Shown: positions 18,834 to 30,880, numbered from the stretch's first letter. The stretch is DNA of 64,000 nucleotides from Tenebrio molitor (GCF_963966145.1 NC_091049.1:12090001-12154000), one strand, 5' to 3'. The notes: generated from the letters alone by a model not told the origin. Translations and numbers: made by a program.

Positions 18834-21800
18834 CACAGTGGGACCAATGACTATAAAACGTGGACAAAATGCAAAATTTTAGTGTCTTAGTTTTCGGCTT
18901 AAATCATGAATAATGCGTAGAGAAATGTTTCAGCTTTCTGAGAAATAAAAATAGGGTCTGACAAACCGTTAAATGGGCAAGTTACAGGTAGTCAAACTTT
19001 CGTATTTGTCGCTTTCGGTTGTATGTGCTTATGTTCTTTCGCTGCGTTATAAGTGTTGATACGACGTCTTTGGTTATTTTATTTGGTTATAACACTATGG
19101 ATATAGTAAATCAAGGTTAGTACTTGTTATTATGATAGTGCTTTAGTATATATTTTGCATGCATATATGAAATTTTGCAGAATTTGCAACTGTACCGTAA
19201 AAAAATTAAAACGGTAAAATTGTAGTTGGGCTACAAAATTTTCCCAGCAACGCTCAGTTGAAAGTCTTTGTGTAAAATACTTGTTAGACTATACTTATTA
19301 TTGTCTAAAAAAATTGGCTGCTACTAGTTGCTACTTTAAAAGTTCTTACCACAAATGTTCAGACGTGACGTGGCATATCACACTGATATCGCGTCTTTTT
19401 CTTGCAATGTTATGGCAGTGCCTCAGTTTTTAATGTAAATGGCCGACCATCAAATTGATTATTTTTATTCAACAGGGGTTTCTCTTCGAAAATCTAGAAG
19501 AGACATTTTTCATATATGGCTTGAGAAGAAAGGTCAGAACAATAACATAAAGCGACAACATGTAATAGACAGTATTACTAGTAATTTGGAGGATAATGTT
19601 GCTCATGAAATTAAGAAGGATATTAGTCGGTGCTGCAGTGAAATTGCAAAACGGTGGCAAAATTGCTGCAGAATAGAAAGCAAATTTTTGACAAAGAATT
19701 CCGACTGGCTTGATCAACGTCTGCTGGAATTACCAGCTAAAACTGAATCAACACAATAGCGGATGAACGCGACCTACCATCAACAAGTAGTGGTCGACCT
19801 GCTGGTGTATTTCATGAATGTGGTGAGCGATCAAAACGGCGGAAAACAAGGGACCTTCGTGACCATTACAGTGCTGATGAACTGGCATATGCAGCTCAAA
19901 TGAGCCTGCGATCTGCTGGACACAAAGATGCTGCTAAATTACTTTATGAAGCAGTTGAGACCACACCAACCAGACCTTCAAGAATGAGAGAAGCATGGAC
20001 CAAAAGTAACGAAGATCAAATTAAACCATACACATCGGAAAGCATTAGCCTTATTCATAGATACCAGATTGACAAAAAGTCAGTACGTCAAAATTAGAGT
20101 TCAAGCGAAGGCAAGAAAAGCGAATATCTATCCCAGTTATCATAAAATTCAAGCTGCGAAAAAGGCTTGCTACCCACTTGACGAAACGATTACCATAACT
20201 GAAGGTTTAATGGAAGTGCAATTACAAGCTCTTTTAGACTTAACTGTCAGAAGAATTGCTTTATCGCAAGAAGACGTGTTTGCAGCCGTGTCTCATAATA
20301 ATTTGCAAGAGCTTGTGCTTGTTTCAAAGTGGGGCTGTGACGGAAGTACGGGACACAGTGAATATAAGCAAAACTCAAGGGAAAATTTGCGTGACAGTGA
20401 CATGTTTATAAGTTCGTTTGTACCGCTTCAATTATATTCAAGTTCGGCACCAAATAAAGTTATTTTGTGGCAAAATCCGCGGCCTTCTTCGGTCAGATAT
20501 TGTAGGCCTATTCGCTTGCAATTTAAAACAACCGAAATTTCAAAACACGAAATAGATTATATTGAAAAGCAAATTAGTGATCTAAAGAAAACCCAAGTTC
20601 GTGTCGCAAACAAAACGTTTTTTGTAACACACCAAATGGCACTTACAATGTTAGATGGTAAGATTTGTAATGCCATAACTGATACAACATCTGCACAGAA
20701 ATGCAGCAATGCAACTCCTACCCAAATGAACAATGTGGCGGGAGTAACCGCAAGAGAAGTCGATGAAACCGCATATCGTTTTGGTTTGTCGCCATTGCAC
20801 GCCTGGATAAGGTTTTTTGAGTGTATTATTCATATTTCTTACCGTTTAGATTTTAAAAAGTGGCAAGTTAGACAACCTGAAGAGAGGGAATTATTTGCAA
20901 ATAGAAAAAAGAGAGTGCAAGAAGATTTTAAAACTCAGTTAGGATTATTGGTTGACCACGTAAAGCCTGGAGGTAGTGGTACTTCAAACGATGGTAACAC
21001 TGCTCGACGTTTTTTTAGGAATCTTGAAATATCAGCAAACATTACCGGTATCGACAAAGGGCTTATTAAAAACTGTTCCGTGATACTTGAAGCTATTTCT
21101 TCCGGCTTCCAATTAAATGTACAAGCTTTTCAAAATTATGCTTTGGAAACAGCCCAACTTTATGTACAGCTTTATCCGTGGTACTACATGCCTGCTTCAA
21201 TGCACAAAATTCTTATTCATGGTGCAGAAATCATTGAGCATGCTTTACTTCCAATGGGACAGCTTTCTGAAGAAGCACAAGAAACCAGAAATAAGGATTT
21301 GAAACTTTATAGAAGAAGTCACACAAGAAAAGTATCAAGAGAAACCACGAACCAGGACTTACTCAATCTATTGCTTGTTTCATCGGATCCTTATGTAACT
21401 TCACTCAGAAAGTTGCCTCAAAAATTAAGGAAAAGTCTTTCTGCGGAAGTTCTACAGCTTTTATCTCCCCCAAGTGAAGAAGAGCAAAATTTAACGGCCA
21501 TCATATCAGACGATATCTCGGAAGAATCTAGTGAAACACACTCCGATAGCAGTAGTGACTGAAAAATAATTTATTTTTCTATTTTTCTGTAACCACTTTT
21601 CTATATAAAACTAATTAAGAAGTCGTTAAGCAAAGCTTTTGTATAATTTAAAATCTTAAAGCAGTGTTTTTATAGCAATACAAATTCTAAATAGTTTTGT
21701 CCACATTTCATACATGGTCATTTGGCGTACTACTTCATTAAATAACCATCCTGCAGTTATTTTTTTTTTTATTTACTATACATAGTCTATGGCTTATTCT

Positions 21801-22230
21801 GAATATAGTTAGTTGAGTTAAAAAAAACTCATTATCTTGATAACTTTACCAGAAAACCACCCCTTAGGACACACCCTCGGGTCTCAAATTTGTTTCTTTA
21901 TTTTCATGGTATTAGAGATGTTTGTGAACATAGTGACTGTGAAAGAAAAATGTAGTAACGTTTTTATGAACAGAAACACCCCTTAAAATCACCCCTGTCC
22001 ACTTTATATTGTTTTCATTAATGTTTCCGTATTATTTGGGCCAATTCTAACTCATTATAATTAAAATTGTATTTTTTGCCCCGATTTAAAAAAAAAACAC
22101 CCCTCTAAAAACCACCCCTATCTATTTTGAATTTTTTCATTATTTTTCCCATGTTACTTACGCCTATTATATGCCATTAAAATCATAATCATAATTTTGT
22201 CCACATTTTATAGTCGTTTGGCCCACTGTG
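18834..22230 (+). mobile_element. Transib transposon, full-length, 3397 bp
   Basis: Both ends start CACAGTG (18834 and 22230 inward). About 37 bp of inverted repeat follow. A 5-bp duplication CGGTG flanks it, as is standard for Transib. At both ends a 23-bp gap separates the heptamer from an ACAAAAT-type block (18864 and 22200 inward), the layout of a 23-spacer V(D)J recombination signal. The RAG1-related transposase occupies 19439-21562. The ends are intact but the gene is frameshifted. Confidence 0.93.
19439..21562 (+). pseudogene. Transib transposase (RAG1-related), two frameshifts
   Basis: Three frames join: 19439-19755 (MADHQIDYFYSTGVSLRKSR), about 19756-20070 (RSKRRKTRDLRDHY; ADELAYAAQMSLRSAG), and 20069-21562 (497 codons). 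Catalytic candidates in the last part are Asp91 (KWGCDGSTGHSEYKQ), Asp196 (TMLDGKICN) and Glu401/402 (QLSEEAQETRNKD). The latter resembles the RAG1 block with its active Glu. WQNPRPSSVRYCRPIRLQF and FGLSPLHAWIRFFECIIHISY are family signatures. CSNATPTQMNN has lost the second cysteine of the expected C-x2-C. The acidic tail ends SDSSSD. A short upstream exon from ATG 19097 (donor at 19116) is possible. About 700 residues in full, as in Transib. Confidence 0.9.
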
Positions 22231-22763
22231 CGGTGGGGTAAACAGCACGAAGAAAGAGCATTGGGGGAATTTAAGGCAGCGACAGGACTTTCTTTTGAGC
22301 CATCCGGCTTATGGTTGCATCCATGGGGCTTATTAGGGGCCAGCCCAGATGGGGTCGGCGAGGATTTTGTGATTGAGGTCAAATGTCCATACAAATTCAG
22401 AAATGCAGCAAGCTTGAAAGATGTGGTGGACAAGAATTACTGCTTTTGGTATGAAGGCGATGTGACAGTAGTAAACACAAATCACCAGTATTACCACCAA
22501 GTTCAAGGGCAGCTGCATTTATTAGATAAAGCAGTGTGTTACATGGTGATATGGACCCCACAATATACGCAGATTTTCACCATCAATAAAGATGAAGATT
22601 GGGCAGAAAATTTAAATACATTAATAGAATTTTATATAAAAAAATATGTAACACACATAATGAAATAAATCCAATTTATTATACATCGTACCTATTTTAA
22701 TACCTCAGATCCATGATCAAAAAATTACATTATATTTGGTTGAAAATAAATTAAGTGAAATAA

Positions 22764-23434
22764 TTACTCTGCGTCATCTAGGAATAGATGCTCCACTTCC
22801 TTTATCAAAGGATATTGCAGATTTGTCAAAGCTGCAACACCTTTGAATATTATGTCACCAAATGGACACAGCGTTTCTGGCAGATTGCTCAATATGCGAA
22901 ACGATTTTATTCTGCAAATCGCTCGTTCCACGTGAATTCTTGCACGTGCTATAGATTGTGTTTGCCTCACTTGTGCTGCGTGAATTATGGAGTTCTTAGG
23001 AAGGGTGGAATATTAAGATTAACCCCGGGCGGTAAGATGTCCTGTATTAGGAAACCCTTATCTGCTAAAATTAGGTCTCCTGTTTGCAATTTGTCCAGTA
23101 CTCCACAATCCTGAACAATTTTTTTGTCTGACGTTGCTCCCGCATATAAATCGCTGACATATGTGACCACTCCATTGGGTGCAAGCCCTACTAAACCTTT
23201 GAAGGTATGGTGATGTTTATATGCACTGTATGTTTGTTTCTGTACAGCCATAGATTTTCTCGATACTACAGTAAAAATTTCTGTACAATCCAACACCAGT
23301 CTACACTCTGTGAATGAGCTGAAACAGTTAGGCAAACACATTTTGTTTTTGCTTCGCGATGGAATATCGGACATTAACTGTTCAAACAAAATCTCATGAA
23401 TAGCATAAATGTACGTTAAAATCGTATCAATCAA
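22764..23434 (-). pseudogene. ISL2EU-like transposase (DDE_Tnp_4), N-terminus missing
   Basis: Minus-strand frames 23434-22985 and 22970-22764 join with one shift near 22980. The first Asp is in RLVLDCTEIFTVVSRK. TYSAYKHHHTFKGLVGLAPNG is the family's central block. The second Asp is in LILADKGFLIQDIL and the Glu in ARIHVERAICRIKSF. These mark the IS5/Harbinger-like nuclease used by ISL2EU elements. The THAP finger and helix-turn-helix that should precede it are cut off at 23434, where P-like sequence begins. It faces the SWIM/YqaJ gene tail to tail, 96 bp apart. Confidence 0.75.
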
Positions 23435-23437
23435 AAC

Positions 23438-24904
23438 ATGTTTTCAATTTTACACCAAAGTGCGAAAGATGATGCCACTCTATGTTTTCCAACTCTTGAA
23501 CATCCAGTTTTTTATATGTCTGACACAGTTCATATAATAAAGTGCGTTCGAAGCAACTGGATTAATGCAAAAGATACTGAGAAAACATTGATAACACCTA
23601 TATTTGGTAATTATTTTGAAACGATTGATACAAACAAGGAAAATGTTGCCAAAGTCAAATTTACAGATTTGAGAACAATATATAAAAATGAATCTAGTTT
23701 TTTGCTCAAAAAGGCATTTCGATTAAATCACAAGACTGTATATCCTAGTAGTTTCACAAAAGGTGATTTTAGCGTTAAATGTTTTTCATGAGAGTACTTA
23801 TGCCGCATTACTGTCACATGGATTTGAAAAAACTGCAGAATTTGTAAATATTATCTGGAAGTGGTGGTCGATTGTAAATATTCAAAACTGTTTGTTTGGA
23901 CAAAAAAAAAGGAACCATCTTAGTGAACCATTTACAACAGTAAATGACCAACGATTCGATTTTTTGTCAAACCTTGTTTCGTGGATTGACAACTGGCAAA
24001 AACTTTCACATAAATTTAAGGGGCATATATTAAGTCCAGATACCAGTAAAGCCCTTATTCAAAGCACAAACGCTTTAAGTTGTATTATTAGATATTGTTT
24101 GGAGACAATAAAAGTACCATATGTCTTACCGGGAAAGTTTCAGACTGATAAGTTAGAAAAACGATTTAGTATGTATCGACAGTTTAATGGAGGCAATTAT
24201 AATGTAAGCGTTACACAAGTAATGGAAACTGAAAAAAAACTCAGAATAAAAAGTGTGCTAGGCATTAAATCCGCCAGATATGGAATGGTTCCTTTGGATG
24301 TTAGTAATTTAGAAGTATCTAATGATGAACCAGATAAGGACACGCAATTTAGCATTGAATACATTCAACGGTTATATGAACCCATTTGCGAAAAAGAACA
24401 AACAGAAGACCTTCCTCCTGTTGATATGGATGCTTTAATATATGTAAGTGGATATGCTTCATTTAAACTGCAAACTAAAGTTGCTTGCAAAAATTGTGTT
24501 GAATTATTTTTGGGAATTTGACAGCACATATGTGCAAATTATCAACCGAGGCGGTCTAACTGTTCCCTCAAATTTGGTGTTAGGTATTGGAAAACACTCT
24601 TTAAATATTATGTAACTCCTAGTTTCCTCAAATTTTGAAAACAGTTTTATAATGCAAGAAATAAATCATTTTAAAATTTTGAAAACACTAATCCAGAAAA
24701 GAATTAATTAATGATGACGAAGAATTGAAATTAGCATTTTCTGTATCTTGTGTCTGTAACAACACGTTTAATATTGTGCAACAAGTTATCAGCATAATGT
24801 GCAATATCTTATTATCCAATTATAAAAAAATTAGAAATAATCGATCAGCAGCGCAAAAAATGGGTGCTGATAACTGTAAAAGAAAACTACAGACTTTAAA
24901 ATAG
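23438..24904 (+). pseudogene. P-superfamily transposase, C-terminal half
   Basis: 23438-23791 holds FYMSDTVHIIKCVRSNWINA, the conserved block after the catalytic region (DPVH-type). A shift near 23765 leads to 23763-24521: NVFHESTYAALLSH, FLSNLVSWIDNW, PYVLPGKFQTDKLEKRFSMY (the LE.RF block of P-like proteins), then LIYVSGYASFKLQTKVACKNC with the C-terminal cysteines. After a TGA at about 24519 weak coding continues to KRKLQTLK and TAG at 24902-24904. The N-terminal THAP finger, leucine zipper and first catalytic Asp are missing. Confidence 0.8.
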
Positions 24905-25349
24905 ATTTATTTATGAATTTAAATTGTATGCACATATTATATATTTTTTTCTTATTCTGTCTGAATCACATTATTTTTTAATATATGGTTACTAGTTTCC
25001 TCTTAATATGTCTTGTTTTGTTTTAAATTAATCCATTTTTTACTTTGGTACATACCTACTGTAGGTGGGATATTCGGAACTCAGAATAACCTGTTAGACT
25101 TCTTGTAACAACCATTATTTTTTGAAAAATGCTATAATAATTACTTCTTCATTTACTCTAATTTTTGATCAATCGTACAAAGTTTTTAAAGTTCTAAAAC
25201 ATCAGAAAATAGCAAAATCTGGGAAATTTGCGCGCCAACCTATGTTAAAGTCGGACGGCTGACGTCACGCGGACCTTGCGAAGTGGGGGTTACACTCTCG
25301 CCTGGTAAATAGAGTTCGCCGTGATCCAGCCCGTTCTCTCGGTAGCCCA

Positions 25350-26060
25350 GGTAAAACCAATAAAAAGGGGAATCAAGTGTGGGGAAAGGCTTGTGCCAAT
25401 GCCGGGTATATGATAAAATTTAATGTTTACCAGAAAAAATCTGAAAATCCTGACAATCTTTCATTAGGGGAAAAAGTTGTCGTGAATTTATCCGCACCTC
25501 TAACAGAACATGGGTACTATTTATATTTTGATAACTTTTTCTCCTCGTTTCCAATTATGCAGAGGTTATTGGACAACAATATATTTCGTTGCGGAACATT
25601 TCGTACCAATAGGAAACATTTTCCACATGACAAATTGTGTCCAAACAAAACTTTGTCATCAGGACAATTTGATTTTGCCTCATCAGGAGACATCACAGGA
25701 TACAAATGGAAAGACAGAAGTACCAAACCCGTTGTAGTGGCCAGTAATATGCATGATCCTTCTGACGTAATAAGAAAGGAGAGAAGGAAGATGTAATATG
25801 CCCCCGGGCTATAAGGGGCTATAAGTTGCACATGGGGGACATCGATCATTTCGATCAATTGCATTCGACTTATAATATTTCATGGAAGTCGCGCAGATGG
25901 TGGATGAAATTATTTTATTATTCCTCGATGCAGCAGTGATTAATTCGTATATTCTACAGTATGTCCCCGGATTGAGTTTCCAAGAGGGAAAAAAATTATT
26001 TTTGATTTTACACAAAAACTTCAGAGGAATAAGATTTTTGCACAATTCGCAACACTTATA
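25350..26060 (+). pseudogene. piggyBac-like transposase, C-terminal part
   Basis: A one-base shift near 25375 precedes 25377-25796: VWGKACANAGYMIKFNVYQ, GYYLYFDNFFSSFPIMQRL (FDNFF is the block with a catalytic Asp), FRTNRKHFP, SSGDITGYKWKDRSTKPVVV and DPSDVIRKERRKM. Another frame continues to about 26060 with HMGDIDHFDQL, where the usual GVD is GDID, and SRRWWMKLFYYFLDAAVINSYILY. The cysteine-rich C-terminal finger is absent. Confidence 0.8.
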
Positions 26061-26123
26061 GAGAATTTTCTTCTGAATATCCGCACATTAAAAAAAGAAC
26101 AAAAAAAATTATTTTCGACTGTA

Positions 26124-26284
26124 ATTACACAAGAGGTTTCATTTAGTCGGAAAAATATTTTTTGCAACGAAAACGTATTGCTTAGCAATTAGACGAGAAA
26201 AATTTTTCGAGTCTAATTGTCAAGCAATTAGTTTGAGTTGCAAATAAATATTTTTCCTGACTAAATGAAACCTCGAGTGTAATT
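26124..26284. mobile_element. Palindromic MITE, about 160 bp
   Basis: ATTACACAAGAGGTTTCATT (left) and the complement of ATTACACTCGAGGTTTCATT (right) extend inward over roughly 70 bp per arm, almost to the centre (GCAATTAGAC / GTCTAATTG). It has no coding. The target duplication is unclear. Confidence 0.75.
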
Positions 26285-26560
26285 CGGCGAGACAATTTAA
26301 TGAATGAACAATGCAAATTTAATTTTTTTATTTGGTATTAAAGGTATTAGATGCCTAGCAACTAAAGATATAAGTTACCTGAGTGTTTTTACCGGATAAA
26401 AGTTAGGGCAAACTTTTATCCGCTGTCAAAGTGACAAAATCACAGCGCCTTATGAGATTTTTTATACACGAATTAAATTGTCATTGAAAAAACATTTAAA
26501 TCAAAAATCAAGTAATCAAATTTGTAAACAATACAAAATTTATTCTAGTTGGTCAAAATT
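26285..26560. other. AT-rich spacer
   Basis: It contains one small hairpin, GGATAAAAGTTAGGGC/AAACTTTTATCCG near 26394-26425. No gene is seen. Confidence 0.5.
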
Positions 26561-26845
26561 GGCTCAATGTTGTTGCAGACACTGTAGACACCTTCTAAAA
26601 ATGCCCATCTATGCATTCAGTAAAAAATTTGGAGGTATTTCCAGACAGATTTGCACTATCCTTTTTCTTAACTCTTTTCGGATACCCGGTGGGATCAAAT
26701 AAATATTGTCTGGAAAGTTTCGAATGAATATAAAGAAATCCATTGGATTCAAATCTGAGGATCTAGCGGGCGATTAAATAGGTCCACCAGTATCCATTAA
26801 TCGATCACCAAAATGATTTAACTGATTTAAAAATACAACATTCAT
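26560..26845 (-). pseudogene. Tc1/IS630-like transposase relic, C-terminal
   Basis: The minus strand reads NVVFLNQLNHFGDRLMDTGGPI, a stop, SPARSSDLNPMDFFIF, then PDNIYLIPPGIRKEL with further stops. The (W)PARSPDLTPLDFFLW-type block and the following 'PTTRE' stretch belong to dispersed insect transposases of the IS630/mariner group with a DDE core. Only the end of the core is left. Confidence 0.6.
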
Positions 26846-27445
26846 GCGTGCATCATGTGGTTTACCCAGGCCACACAACACTGTGCAAATAAGGGGCGGA
26901 AGCTCGGCTCTTAGAAGTGGAAAGTACGTTACTTGAAAAGATCGCCCTTGTCGAAGTTAACTCCTCCAAATGGCTGGGTTTCCTCAAAGATATAGGAACG
27001 GTGACAGGTCTGACGCAGGACCAGATTCGTTACCATTGAGGGAAACCAATGTATCAATTGTATCTTGAACGAATGCGCAAGGAGCTGGCTCGAGAAATTG
27101 TATTGACCAAGTGCATTATACAAATGTAGAACATTTTCCTAAGAAATGTTGCAATTCTCTTGGGTAGGTAACGGCACTGTAACACAATATTTTTAAAACG
27201 GATGACACTTGTGACTGGTTCTGTCTACACACTGTACAATCATGTGCAGGACGTTAGCCCTTACCAATCTCGCCGCGCCATCCTGATCCTCAAGGCAGAG
27301 AAACAACATACCGCAAAATCGTTAAAAATACAGGTTTAACAGAGTGTTTTTGAATTACATACATTGCTGAACCTTTTGAAAACCGCCTCACACCATGAAA
27401 TTTTTAAGACATCTGCAACCAAAAAAAAAAAAAAAAAAACTGATG
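26846..27445. other. No recognised feature
   Basis: Moderate-GC sequence without a convincing frame. A run of 20 A residues lies at about 27419-27439. Confidence 0.5.
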
Positions 27446-27545
27446 GCTATAGCTCGTTTCACTCGCGTTTTAAAATGGCCCACGCGTGCCAAAAAAGGCC
27501 TAATTTACACACAAACTCGTCAAATAAACTACTATTCCTAAAGAC
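27446..27545 (-). repeat. Interspersed repeat, inverse copy of 8475-8560
   Basis: The reverse complement reads GTAGTTTATTTGACGAGTTT, then GGCCATTTTAAAACGCGAGT, matching 8475-8560 with minor differences. Confidence 0.6.
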
Positions 27546-27886
27546 GCCGTTTTTATTCGGATGAATACCTAAAAGTGGTGGAGAAATTTTTTGAGGACAT
27601 ATGAAAAGAATTTTTTTGGAGGCATGGCCTAATTGGAAAAACGTTGGAATGAATGTGTAACCGTGAATGGGACATAATGTTGAAAAATAAAATATTACTT
27701 TTCTCCCAACACTTTTCCTTTATACGAATTGCACAAGACAGTTTTAGAGCATGACGAGCTTAGCGAAGAGGGTTCTAAAGGAACGAATTCGACAATGTGC
27801 CTTGTAAAACGAGTGTAACATGTTGTTTTTTCTATGTTACCTTCATTAATTTCATTTTTTAATTAAAAATAAAAAATAATTATCTA
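27546..27886. other. No recognised feature
   Basis: AT-rich; no frame or repeat was identified. Confidence 0.45.
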
Positions 27887-28367
27887 GTGACTTTAATTTT
27901 AATGGCATTTTACATTACATTAGCCAAAGAAATGATAACTACATTTCCATTACCAGGTAAATACCATAAATTAATTTTATGTCCTGAAATTATGTTTGAT
28001 AAAAACAGAAAAAAAATTAATGAGTTGCCAGAATTGTGCCCAAATACATATAAAAATTTTATGAATGAAAACTCTGCATTAAATGAATGGAGGAGTTTAC
28101 AACTCGCATTTGAGTGTGACGAAGTCGGTATAATAGCCAAGCTACCTTTCGATGCCATGGAGATGAATATTTTTGAGTATAGAAATTTCACTGGTTGTCT
28201 CAAATTTAAAAATATTTCTAAATTGGCTTCTGACTTTACCACATTCAAATGTTGAAGCAGAAATACTATTCTCGGTTGTCAATAACAAAAACAAAAAAGA
28301 GAAACCACTTCGATCCGATTCCTTTAGTGCACTTAACATCAATTGTACAACATTCAAACCGATATAA
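27887..28367 (+). pseudogene. hAT-like transposase, C-terminal fragment
   Basis: 27887-28255 ends with FEYRNFTGCLKFKNISKLAS. A frameshift near 28215 gives LTLPHSNVEAEILFSVVNN, the hAT dimerisation motif (P.SNA.AER.FS), and KPLRSDSFSALN to TAA 28365. It ends where many insect hAT-related proteins end. The rest is absent. Confidence 0.65.
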
Positions 28368-29185
28368 AATTATTTACCAATGATATTTATTCTAATAAAA
28401 AATAATTTTATTATAATTATAGAAATTTAAAATTTGTATTTAAATAATTGTTATTTATTGTATGCCTGGATTGAGGCAAATAAAATTCGTAAAAAATTAA
28501 ATTTTAAAGTTTTATTTTAAAGTTTTATTTGCCGGTAATTTACAAATACACGATTTGTTTACATTTTTACTGTACGTAAGGTACGTAAGTGCTACGATTG
28601 TAGGATTTCCATTAGAATTGCTGGTCCATCAAAAAAACAATAGGTTTATGTCAAATCCTGGACAGCAAAGATACTCAGACCTGATGAAACAATTCGCCCA
28701 AACATTATATTTTTGGAACTTGCGTCTCTAATAGGTCTATTATTGTATTCAATTTGGAGTCGTTTATGGCTATCTATTAAAGCACTCGTGGTTTAATAGA
28801 TCTCTAAGAAAATTTGTATCAATATTTCAGTGTATTATTGTCATTTACACCAAAAAACTTCCAATATTAATGTTCAAATTCTACTTTTTAACATCTGTTG
28901 CAGACGTAGTTGCATCCGTTACCTTGAATTATCAATTAATACAAAATTCGCTAGAATTTGAAAATTTAATTTTTTTATTTAAAAATTAAAACAAGGGAGC
29001 AAATTCTAAAAAATAACATAAAAAACTCGTTTTATTAGGGCATTGGCGCACTCGCCCCTACACTTGGGACTCGTGCACCAAATCAACCCTTATAAAACTC
29101 GTTCCTTAATATACTATTCTACTCTCCTAAAGCGTATGGTTTTGTTAGGAAATATTTTATATTACCTAAGGGGCGTACTATTAGA
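28368..29185. other. No recognised feature
   Basis: AT-rich, with a 15-bp direct repeat TTTTAAAGTTTTATT at about 28502-28532. No gene was found. Confidence 0.5.
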
Positions 29186-30880
29186 AAATGGTTGAACAAA
29201 ATAGACGCTCAACCCGGATTCTTAAATGAAGCTATGGATTTTCTAAAAGAAGAAGAAGTAGTAAAGAAGCAAACTTTGAAACAATGCGCTCCGATATTGG
29301 ATATCATGGCACTTAGAAAAGTGGTTTGGGATCATTCTGAAGGCAAATTTACTGCAAATGTTGACTACAGAGGCCTTGTAGATGTAGGTTTTGATGTGGC
29401 AGCATCGGAGGCATTATTTTTCCAAATTATCAGTTATTCAAAACGTTTTAAATGTCTGGTTAGCTATTGTTTGACAAATCAGTCAGATGCTGACATACAA
29501 AGTCGATTGATTACTTGCTGTTTAAAGCTGTTGTTTGAAGTTGGGATTATAGTACGATCTATAACGTCAGATGAAACTAAAACAAATGTTGCCACATACA
29601 CGAAATTAGGATGCAAGTTTTTTGATGATGAAATGGTTTACTATTTTGGACACCCTTGTGCACCACTTAATGTGTACTGTATGTTGGATATTGCACACAC
29701 GTTAAAATTAGCTAGGAATGCATGTGCGGAAAAAACATTGAATCTACTCCTGGGGAAATTAGTTGGGACTATATATATAAAAAAAAAACTGGATGAAATC
29801 CAAGAAAGAGAGCAATTACGATTTGGCAAGTCATTAACTCCCAACCACATCAAAATAATGAAATGTGCGTCTGGCTTCCCAAGCTCTAAGCACTGGAGTA
29901 GCAGATGCAACAAACTTCCTTAATGAGGGTGGTGTTGAAGAGTTTATTGGTGGTTTTGCAACTGTTCAATTTAAGAGAATGACTGCTAAAATATTCGATA
30001 GTCTTAATTCACGGAATCCATTTGGTAAAGATTATAAAGCATCTATGAAACCAGAAACCATGGTTTATTTTGAGGAAGTTTTTTCTGAAGCAATAATATA
30101 CTTCAAATCAAATATCATTATTAAATCATAGTAGGAAAACATTTGCTTTGGGGTTTATATTGACTATGAAAAGTACCCTTGCTCTTGCCAACGACCTGTT
30201 TGCATCAGAAAACAATTGATGAAATATTATCTTAGATATAAATGTTCACAAGATCATCTTGAATTATTTTTCTCTTGCATAAATAAGATCTCGTGGAGGA
30301 TGGAATAATAATATCCAAATTTACAATAATTAAAATGGTCTTTAAGGCAATTGTTATTCCATAATTCGGTTAGAGCAAATATAAATTCAAACTGCTTAGA
30401 AATGGTCACTTTTTCTTTCACAGAATTTAGATCTGACGGAAGGTCCACAATTGTGTCAGTAACAGTGAAGAAGTTAAAAATATAAATAATTTAATTTCTG
30501 CGATTAGTGCAACAAGCCTAACTGTTTTTCAAGACAATATTATTTATTACATCGCAGGATTTGTTGTACGAAGCTTATTACAAAAGTTAACTTGCCAAGG
30601 TTGAAATATTATTTAATAGGCCTTTGAACAAAATGCCTCAAGGCAGTGCGATTTATTGCGCGCCTCAAGAAAATTTCAAGCAATTGACAAATTCGATAAC
30701 TCATGGTGGTTTACTTTATGTTAATAAATCTAATATTGTGTATGAAATTTTACACTTTACAGAATGACAGTTTCGCTACATAGTACCACAAGAAAGCTTG
30801 TTCAGCATAAATTAAATCTAAAAAAACTGATGCAAAATGCAACCGTTAATAATTATTTTATATTGAGAATGCAAAATTTG
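29186..30880 (+). pseudogene. P-superfamily (THAP9-like) transposase, central and C-terminal part
   Basis: 29192-29923 carries the second catalytic block SITSDETKTNVATYTKLGC, where Asp of the usual FDG/SDG motif is present, and PLNVYCMLDIAHTLKLARNA (GTP-binding insertion start). A shift near 29875 continues in 29865-30131 with FATVQFKRMTAKIFDSLNSRNPFGK. Further frames to about 30300 read LALANDLFASENN, LRYKCSQDHLELFFSCI (the DHLE..F block), RGGWNNN, then near 30545 YYIAGFVVRSLLQKLTC with C-terminal cysteines. At least four shifts or stops. THAP finger and first Asp are absent. Confidence 0.8.

Larger units (their letters stand above)
17812..22668 (+). pseudogene. SWIM zinc finger plus YqaJ-type nuclease (ISL2EU partner gene), split by Transib
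   Basis: Exons: the split ATG, 17940-18133, then 18194-18828 after a 60-nt intron (GT 18134, AG 18192-18193). It resumes after Transib at 22236-22668 (TAA). The SWIM finger is YCTCPRGEVTCHHIAALL (C-x-C-x6-C-x-H). The nuclease part starts at LTASKFGLVLSA, then RWGKQHEERAL with a Glu, GASPDG with the metal-binding Asp, and VIEVKCPYKF with the E-x-K pair. That is the PD-(D/E)XK layout of lambda-exonuclease/YqaJ proteins. One shift near 18790 and the 3.4 kb insertion make it inactive. In ISL2EU transposons such a nuclease is, to my knowledge, the second gene; its convergent neighbour supports that. Confidence 0.8.
17591..25323. mobile_element. 7.7 kb unit with 28-bp inverted ends (P-like), carrying nested elements
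   Basis: CACGGCGAACTCTATTTACC at 17591 continues to 28 bp and is mirrored exactly at 25296-25323. ATCCAGC flanks both sides (17584-17590 and 25324-25330); an eighth base also matches if the boundary C is shared. CA...TG ends and a 7-8 bp duplication fit the P superfamily. A P-like C-terminal coding region (23438-24904) ends just before the right repeat. The left part is an ISL2EU-like nuclease gene with Transib inside it, and a convergent transposase. Confidence 0.65.

Noticed and set aside
25296..25323. Shared 28-mer with 17591 considered as a host promoter element
   Set aside because: The inverted orientation with ATCCAGC outside both copies fits transposon ends better.
27419..27439. Run of A residues considered as a retroposed gene tail
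   Set aside because: No coding, no truncated element and no duplication upstream.
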